From positions 4,882,326 through 4,946,325 of the forward strand of contig NZ_OZ024668.1 of the NCBI RefSeq assembly GCF_902497775.2: a stretch of 64,000 bases of DNA, given 5' to 3'. The position numbers and the translations under genes were made by a program. This document shows, piece by piece, positions 57,901 to 64,000 of this stretch. The DNA comes from Pseudomonas fluorescens. GTDB lineage: Bacteria > Pseudomonadota > Gammaproteobacteria > Pseudomonadales > Pseudomonadaceae. A model generated the notes under the pieces. That model was not told the DNA's origin, made no database searches, and worked only from the letters and a program-made list of their open reading frames with translations. Numbering within the stretch: the stretch's first letter is position 1; each line of letters begins with the position of its first letter.

Positions 57901-57983
57901 GGTTCTTCACGGGTTGCCGGGGGCTATGATCCTTGGGTTGGGATGTTGAGGTTTCTAGCTTATCCAGGATTCCGTGAAGAACC
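57901..57983. mobile_element. 83-bp MITE-like element with 8-bp target duplication
   Basis: The element begins GGTTCTTCACGG (57901-57912) and ends with the exact complement CCGTGAAGAACC (57972-57983). It is bounded on both sides by exactly eight T bases (57893-57900 and 57984-57991), as expected for an insertion that duplicated the metK terminator T-tract. There is no room for a transposase. An 8-bp duplication and ends starting GGTTCTTC resemble the ISL3 family, recalled and not searched. Alternatively the stem plus the following T8 could be a second terminator or the 3' end of a small RNA. Confidence 0.65.
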
Positions 57984-58010
57984 TTTTTTTTGGGGATCGT
58001 ATTCCCTCCT

Positions 58011-58031
58011 GTGGGGCTGGCCTTGCCAGCG
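58011..58031. repeat. Single REP-like element
   Basis: GTGGGGCTGGCCTTGCCAGCG resembles one half of the REP type seen at 7214-7237 (GTGGAGCCGGCCTTGCCGGCG) and is unpaired. The rest of the gap from the MITE-like element to ligB shows nothing else convincing. Confidence 0.5.
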
Positions 58032-58048
58032 CTCGCCTCGACACATGA

Positions 58049-59806
<1,758 letters not shown>

Positions 59807-59865
59807 TTTTCCCGGATCAGGGCAGCATCATGGGTTCTGCCAAGCCCGCGACAACGGAGCCCCTA

Positions 59866-60261
59866 ATGAAACTGCTTTCCCCGCTTGCCCTGTTCACCGC
59901 CTGTTCACTCCTGGCCACGCCCTTGCTGGCTGCCGAACAACAGCCAGGCCTGACCGGTTGCGCAGCCAAGAAGCAAGCTATCAGCGAACAGATCGAACAG
60001 GCTCGTGCCCATGGCAACAGCGATCAGCAAGCCGGCCTGGAAAAAGCCCTCAGCGAAGTGACCGAGCACTGCACCGACGCCAGTCTGCGCAAAGAGCGCG
60101 AACAAAAAGTCCTCGATGCCCGCCACGAAGTGAACCAACGCACCAAGGACCTGGACAAGGCCATGAAGAAAGGTGACGCCGAGAAGATCAACAAGCGCAA
60201 GGACAAGCTGGCCGAGTCCAAGAAGGAACTGCAAGAAGCCCTGGATGTGCTGGAGAAGTAA
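59866..60261 (+). CDS. DUF1090 family periplasmic protein (YqjC-like)
   Basis: A 131-residue secreted protein. A signal peptide of about 21 residues (LLAAEQ cleavage region) precedes a highly charged, all-helical domain with two cysteines (TGCAAKKQ and EHCTDAS), typical of DUF1090. The C-terminal half is strongly alternating Lys/Glu, compatible with a coiled coil. Function is unknown. GGAG lies six bases before the ATG at 59866; the longer open frame overlapping ligB is rejected. It follows ligB by 59 bases. Confidence 0.82.
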   Translation: MKLLSPLALFTACSLLATPLLAAEQQPGLTGCAAKKQAISEQIEQARAHGNSDQQAGLEKALSEVTEHCTDASLRKEREQKVLDARHEVNQRTKDLDKAMKKGDAEKINKRKDKLAESKKELQEALDVLEK

Positions 60262-60292
60262 TCGATAGGAGCGGCGACTGGACTGGCCTCAT

Positions 60293-60331
60293 CGCGGGTC
60301 AAGTCGAGGCGTCGCACCGCCGTCCCTACAG
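60293..60331. repeat. Single copy of the thiC-cytX palindrome family
   Basis: CGCGGGTCAAGTCGAGGCG followed by TCGCACCGCCGTCCCTAC matches one arm of the hairpin at 3372-3440 with a few changes. It lies between the convergent DUF1090 and cytochrome genes and has no intact partner arm. Confidence 0.75.
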
Positions 60332-60335
60332 TAGA

Positions 60336-60782
60336 TCAGTGATTACGAAACTCGGTATGACAGGCTTTGCACGCCGCCTCGACCTTGTCCATCGGCGCAG
60401 CCAGCTGGGCCGCCTTGAGCGGCTGGGTACGCGTCGCCGCAACCAGCTCGGCGGTGCTGGCTTCCATCTGCCGGGCCAGGTCCTGGAAGCGTGCCTGCTT
60501 CTCCCAGACATCAGCGCGAGCGCTGGTATCATCCTCTTCGCGAACCTGCGGGAAGTGCTTCCAAGGTTCCCGGGACAGGTTATCGAGCTTGACCGCGCCA
60601 TCGGCGAACTTCTGCCCATCGAAAGCCAGGCGTCCGCGCAGCATGCCGCCCAGGTCTTCGCTGGTCTTGAGCATTTGCTTGAAGATCGTCTTGCGCTGGC
60701 CCAGTGGCGAGTTGGGATCGACCCCGCCACAGGCACTCAGGGTCAAACACGCCAGCAGTACAACAGAAAGTCGCTTGAGCAT
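60336..60782 (-). CDS. Cytochrome c'-like lipoprotein
   Basis: A 148-residue protein with a signal peptide ending in a lipobox-like LSAC (Cys18) and a four-helix-bundle cytochrome c' domain. The C-terminal heme motif CKACH (Cys138, Cys141, His142) is intact. It should be a periplasmic, probably membrane-anchored, c-type cytochrome with an electron-transfer or gas-binding role; its partner is unknown. ATG at 60782 is used; a GTG three codons earlier is less likely. It is divergent from mltA. Confidence 0.85.
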   Translation of the reverse strand: MLKRLSVVLLACLTLSACGGVDPNSPLGQRKTIFKQMLKTSEDLGGMLRGRLAFDGQKFADGAVKLDNLSREPWKHFPQVREEDDTSARADVWEKQARFQDLARQMEASTAELVAATRTQPLKAAQLAAPMDKVEAACKACHTEFRNH

Positions 60783-60912
60783 CTTGATCACTTCGGCTCA
60801 CGGAAAAAGGCGGCCAGTATCCTCGCCTCACCGGCAAAGACCAATACCCTTATTAAAACTACGGTTTGCGAAACAGGCTGCAAGCCGCGCCAACCGTCGA
60901 GGAAACCCGTTG

Positions 60913-62064
60913 ATGAAACTTCCTTTTCGCCACCTTGGCTGGACCCTGTCAGTGCTGGCCCTGCTGGCCGGTTGCAACGGCAGCGTGCCGGAAAAGCCCA
61001 AGCCCCACCCGCTGGCCACCTACGTCGGTGCCACCTGGAAAGACCTGCCACAGGTCAGTGACAGCGACCTGGTCGCCGGTTTCGAGTCGTGGCGCAGTGC
61101 CTGCGAACGGCTCAAGCGTGATGCGATCTGGGCCAACACCTGCACTGCAGCGGCAACCGTTGCTGCCAGCCCGGCTGAAATACACAGCTTTCTCCAAACG
61201 CAGTTGGACGTCTACAGCATGCGTTCGGCCGAGAACAACGCCAACGGCCTGATCACCGGCTACTACGAGCCGGTCTATCCCGGCAGTCTGACCCAGACCG
61301 ACAGCGCCGACGTGCCGGTCTATGGCGTTCCGGACGACATGATCGTGGTGGCGCTGGACAGCGTCTATCCCGAGCTCAAGGGCAAGCGCCTGCGCGGCCG
61401 CCTTGACGGCCGGGTGCTCAAACCCTACGACACCGCGCAAACCATCAACGCCCAGGGCGCCAAGGCTCCGGTGCTGGCCTGGCTGACCGATCCGATGGAC
61501 CTGCAATTCCTGCAGATCCAGGGCTCGGGTCGCATTCAGCTGGACGACGGCCGCCAACTGCGCATCGGCTACGCCGACCAGAACGGCCACCCTTATCGTC
61601 CGATTGGCCGCTGGCTCGTGGAACAAGGGCAGTTGAAGAAAGAGGAAGTGACCATGGGTAGCATCCATGCCTGGGCGCAGAGCAACCCGACGCGGGTCCC
61701 GGAACTGCTGGCGAGCAACCCCAGCTACGTGTTTTTCAGTGCCCGTCCGGACAGCAACGAAGGCCCGCGCGGCTCGCTCAATGTGCCGTTGACCGCAGGT
61801 TACAGCGTGGCCATTGACCGCAAGGTGATTCCATTGGGCAGCCTGCTCTGGCTCTCCACCACCCGCCCTGATGGCGCTCCGGTGGTACGCCCGGTGGCCG
61901 CCCAGGATACCGGCGGAGCCATCACCGGCGAAGTGCGCGCCGACCTGTTCTGGGGCACTGGCACTGAAGCCGGCAAACTGGCCGGTGACATGAAGCAGCA
62001 AGGCCAGATCTGGCTGCTGTGGCCCAAGGGCGCAGCCTTGCCGGCCGTGCCCCAGGTGCCGTGA
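60913..62064 (+). CDS. mltA: Membrane-bound lytic murein transglycosylase A
   Basis: A 383-residue outer-membrane lipoprotein that cleaves peptidoglycan glycan strands with formation of 1,6-anhydromuramic acid. Lipobox LLAGC at about residue 21. The MltA domain (NANGLITGYYEPVYPGS) and the C-terminal 3D domain with VAAQDTGGAI and the catalytic-aspartate segment RADLFWGTG are intact. ATG at 60913 starts MKLPFRHLGW; the long open frame upstream overlaps the cytochrome gene on the other strand and is not used. Length is typical. Confidence 0.95.
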   Translation: MKLPFRHLGWTLSVLALLAGCNGSVPEKPKPHPLATYVGATWKDLPQVSDSDLVAGFESWRSACERLKRDAIWANTCTAAATVAASPAEIHSFLQTQLDVYSMRSAENNANGLITGYYEPVYPGSLTQTDSADVPVYGVPDDMIVVALDSVYPELKGKRLRGRLDGRVLKPYDTAQTINAQGAKAPVLAWLTDPMDLQFLQIQGSGRIQLDDGRQLRIGYADQNGHPYRPIGRWLVEQGQLKKEEVTMGSIHAWAQSNPTRVPELLASNPSYVFFSARPDSNEGPRGSLNVPLTAGYSVAIDRKVIPLGSLLWLSTTRPDGAPVVRPVAAQDTGGAITGEVRADLFWGTGTEAGKLAGDMKQQGQIWLLWPKGAALPAVPQVP

Positions 62065-62070
62065 CGCGGC

Positions 62071-62457
62071 TCAGATCGAGACGAAGAAGAACGACGCGAT
62101 CAGGCCCAGGCCGACGAACCACACCAGCGAACGCAGGGCGGCCCAGTCGGCCAGGTAGCAGATGATGTAGAGCAGGCGGCTGGTGATGTAGAGCACCGCC
62201 AGCACGTCCTGGGTCACCTGCTCGGCATTGCCGACGATGTCGGCGATGATCACCGCTGCGGCGAACGCGGGGAAGGCTTCGAAGCTGTTCAATTGCGCCG
62301 CGTGGGCTCGACGCGGCAAGCCCTCCAGCTTATCGAGGAAGGCCCGCGGGTCGTGGTTCTGGCGCAAGCTGAAGCGACCGCTGCCAACCTTGGCGATGCT
62401 GGTACACACAATGGGCAGGAACAACGCAATCAGTACACACCAGAAGGCAACGGTCAT
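62071..62457 (-). CDS. MAPEG family membrane protein
   Basis: A 128-residue protein with four hydrophobic segments and the MAPEG pattern (a RAHAAQLNSFEAFPAFAAAV segment, residues about 52-70, which holds the family's Asn/Glu residues). MAPEG proteins include microsomal glutathione transferases; bacterial members are mostly uncharacterised. ATG at 62457 is used in place of a TTG two codons earlier. Its stop is six bases from the convergent mltA stop, and the EamA gene lies 25 bases upstream on the same strand. Confidence 0.82.
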   Translation of the reverse strand: MTVAFWCVLIALFLPIVCTSIAKVGSGRFSLRQNHDPRAFLDKLEGLPRRAHAAQLNSFEAFPAFAAAVIIADIVGNAEQVTQDVLAVLYITSRLLYIICYLADWAALRSLVWFVGLGLIASFFFVSI

Positions 62458-62482
62458 GGCCAAGTCCTTGTCAGTAGAATTA

Positions 62483-63316
62483 TCAGAGTTTCATGATCAG
62501 CATGCCGATCAGCACCAGGGCACAGGCTAAGAGCCTCGGCCCGCCAAAAGGTTCTTTGAGGTAGCGCATCCCGAACAGCACCACCAGGATAACGCTGACC
62601 TCACGCAGCGCCGCGGCCTCGGCCACCGAGCCCAGTTGCATGGCCCAGAGCACCAGGGCGTAGCTGAACAACACGCAAAACCCCACCGCCAGCCCCAACC
62701 GCCACTGCAGGCGCCAGAACAGTATGAACGGCGCCCGCCGGGCCACCCCTGCCAGCAACGGAAAGGGCCAGGCACTGACCAGCGTCAGCCATACAAGATA
62801 GTCCAGTGGCTGCGACCACAGGCGGATCGCCTGGCCGTCGAGCCAGGTGTAGCAACCGATGCACAGGCCGATCAAGGCCACCACCGGCAGCATCGACCAG
62901 GGCAGCCGGTCACCGCCGCCGCCCTGCAAGAGCAAGCAGGCCATGCCACAAGGGATCAACATGATGCCGATGATCTGCTGACTGCTCAGGGCCTCTCCGG
63001 CAAAAGTCAGGGTCAGCGCCAGCACCACCAGCGGCGACAAGCCACGCATCAACGGGTAGACCAGCCCCAGGTCGCCGACCCGATAGGCTTGAATCAGCAG
63101 GAAACGATAGAAGAGCTCAAACACTGCCGAGGCCAGCATCCAAGGCCAGACCTCAGCCGGCGGAACCTGAACGAACGCGACCATGGCGACGGCAAACACC
63201 AGCGCCACCACGTCCATGCTGGCAATCACCAGCAGGCGTTCGCCGCTGAATTTGATCAGAGTGTTCCAGGTCGCGTGCAACAGCGCCGCGACCAGTACCA
63301 ATGAAGTGGCTAACAC
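62483..63316 (-). CDS. EamA/DMT-family transporter
   Basis: A 277-residue protein with about ten transmembrane helices in two EamA repeats, of the drug/metabolite transporter superfamily. The substrate is unknown; members export amino acids, nucleotide sugars or other metabolites. The start is GTG at 63316, with AAGGA seven bases ahead. The MAPEG gene follows on the same strand. The 200-base gap to the divergent antiporter gene has no other gene; it contains one loose inverted repeat around 63450-63480. Confidence 0.83.
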   Translation of the reverse strand: MLATSLVLVAALLHATWNTLIKFSGERLLVIASMDVVALVFAVAMVAFVQVPPAEVWPWMLASAVFELFYRFLLIQAYRVGDLGLVYPLMRGLSPLVVLALTLTFAGEALSSQQIIGIMLIPCGMACLLLQGGGGDRLPWSMLPVVALIGLCIGCYTWLDGQAIRLWSQPLDYLVWLTLVSAWPFPLLAGVARRAPFILFWRLQWRLGLAVGFCVLFSYALVLWAMQLGSVAEAAALREVSVILVVLFGMRYLKEPFGGPRLLACALVLIGMLIMKL

Positions 63317-63516
63317 ACAGAGGTCCTTGGCAAGGCAGGTGAGGTCATCAATGGCCAGCCGCTATATAACCACTTCAGCGCAGGCTGCTGGAAACGAAAT
63401 CGAAGGAACGCGGTCAACGAATCCAGTCAAAAGTGTGTCCCGAAGCCCTCGGCAGGTCATCAAAGAAATGCCCGAGGCTATCGGGTGTCGACTTGGAAGC
63501 CACTACAGGACCTAGG

Positions 63517-64000
63517 ATGCTTGAGCTCGTTGCTGCGTTTATCTGTTTGACCACCCTCCTCACCTATGTGAATTACCGTTTCATCGGCCTGCCGCCAACC
63601 ATCGGCGTGATGGTCACCGCCTTGTTGTTCTCACTGCTGCTGCAGGGCCTGAGCGTGATCGGCTACCCCGGCCTGGAAGAGCGCGTGCAAGGCTTGATGA
63701 ACCAGATCGACTTCAACGATCTGCTGATGCACTGGATGCTTTCGTTCCTGCTGTTCGCCGGCGCCTTGCACGTAAACCTTGCCGACCTGCGCAGCTACCG
63801 CTGGCCGATCGGCCTGTTGGCGACCGTCGGTGTGCTGATCGCCACCGTGGTCATCGGTTTTCTCGCCCACTGGATTTTCGCCCTGTTCGGCTGGCACGTG
63901 AGCCTGCTCTATTGCCTGCTGTTCGGCGCATTGATCTCGCCAACCGACCCGATCGCAGTACTCGGCGCACTGCGTACCGCCAATGCCTCCAAGCCACTGA
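63517..64000 (+). CDS. Sodium/proton antiporter, CPA1 type (partial, 3' end beyond window)
   Basis: The first 161 codons of a cation:proton antiporter. About five transmembrane helices are visible. The segment ALISPTDPIAVLGALR near residue 145-160 carries the conserved aspartate of CPA1 exchangers (DP motif), and the N-terminus LVAAFICLTTLLTYVNYRF begins the first helix. It would exchange Na+ or K+ for H+ at the inner membrane. ATG at 63517 has AGGA upstream. The reading frame is open to the window edge, so the C-terminal part and any regulatory domain cannot be seen. Confidence 0.85.
   Translation, partial: MLELVAAFICLTTLLTYVNYRFIGLPPTIGVMVTALLFSLLLQGLSVIGYPGLEERVQGLMNQIDFNDLLMHWMLSFLLFAGALHVNLADLRSYRWPIGLLATVGVLIATVVIGFLAHWIFALFGWHVSLLYCLLFGALISPTDPIAVLGALRTANASKPL

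Noticed and set aside
57901..57991. Stem plus T8 read as an independent small RNA
   Set aside because: No promoter is evident after the metK terminator, and the equal T8 runs on both sides are better explained by a target duplication. It is kept only as an alternative in the element's entry.

Overview
The window is a stretch of Pseudomonas chromosome, most likely from the P. putida group. The evidence is the gene order (nudF, thiC, tolC-type porin, waaA, hldE-msbA, lipopolysaccharide core genes, putP/putA, cfcR-fba-pgk-epd-tkt, metK, ligB, mltA), the GC-rich codon use, and the many extragenic palindromes built on GCGGGGCAAGCCCGCTCCTAC. Gene-order comparisons are from memory of P. putida KT2440 and P. 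aeruginosa PAO1; none was checked by a search. I see no rRNA, tRNA, CRISPR array, prophage or intact insertion sequence. The window is almost entirely core genome.

Layout. (1) 1-7.2 kb: NudF and a DUF1249 partner, a lipoprotein, the thiamine unit thiC-cytX behind a TPP riboswitch, and a TolC-type porin. (2) 7.2-12.9 kb: Kdo transferase WaaA, a LysR regulator divergent from an EmrE-type pump, and a three-gene operon (FAD oxidoreductase, aldo/keto reductase, Nudix-like protein) of unknown role. (3) 12.9-26.4 kb: an envelope block with hldE, msbA, an O-antigen-ligase-like protein, a kinase-like protein, three glycosyltransferases, then dnpA, mig-14, wapH and wapO with overlapping ends. (4) 26.5-33.3 kb: rlmJ and the divergent proline genes putP and putA around a 353-bp control region with six GTTGCA sites. 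(5) 33.4-46.9 kb: an acyl-CoA dehydrogenase, a linked TldD/TldE-like pair, an MFS pump, dbpA, a YhiN-type flavoprotein, yccS, an orphan solute-binding protein, elaA and two small genes. (6) 46.9-55.4 kb: the c-di-GMP response regulator CfcR and the sugar-phosphate genes tkt, epd, pgk and fba, with two small lipoproteins between pgk and fba. (7) 55.6-64 kb: an ArsR-methyltransferase fusion followed by metK, ligB, a DUF1090 protein, a cytochrome c'-like lipoprotein, mltA, a MAPEG protein, an EamA transporter and the start of a sodium/proton antiporter that runs off the window.

Most notable signals. An 83-bp element with 12-bp terminal inverted repeats is flanked by exact 8-bp T-tract duplications and sits in the metK terminator; it looks like a small non-autonomous (MITE-like) insertion. 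A perfect 10-bp-arm palindrome lies in front of the ArsR-methyltransferase/metK unit. A near-perfect 33-bp-arm hairpin separates thiC from cytX. The kinase-like protein in the LPS block lacks the catalytic aspartate. CfcR has an intact GGDEF motif but no I-site and an altered EAL site. The DNA ligase LigB carries an export-type signal peptide.
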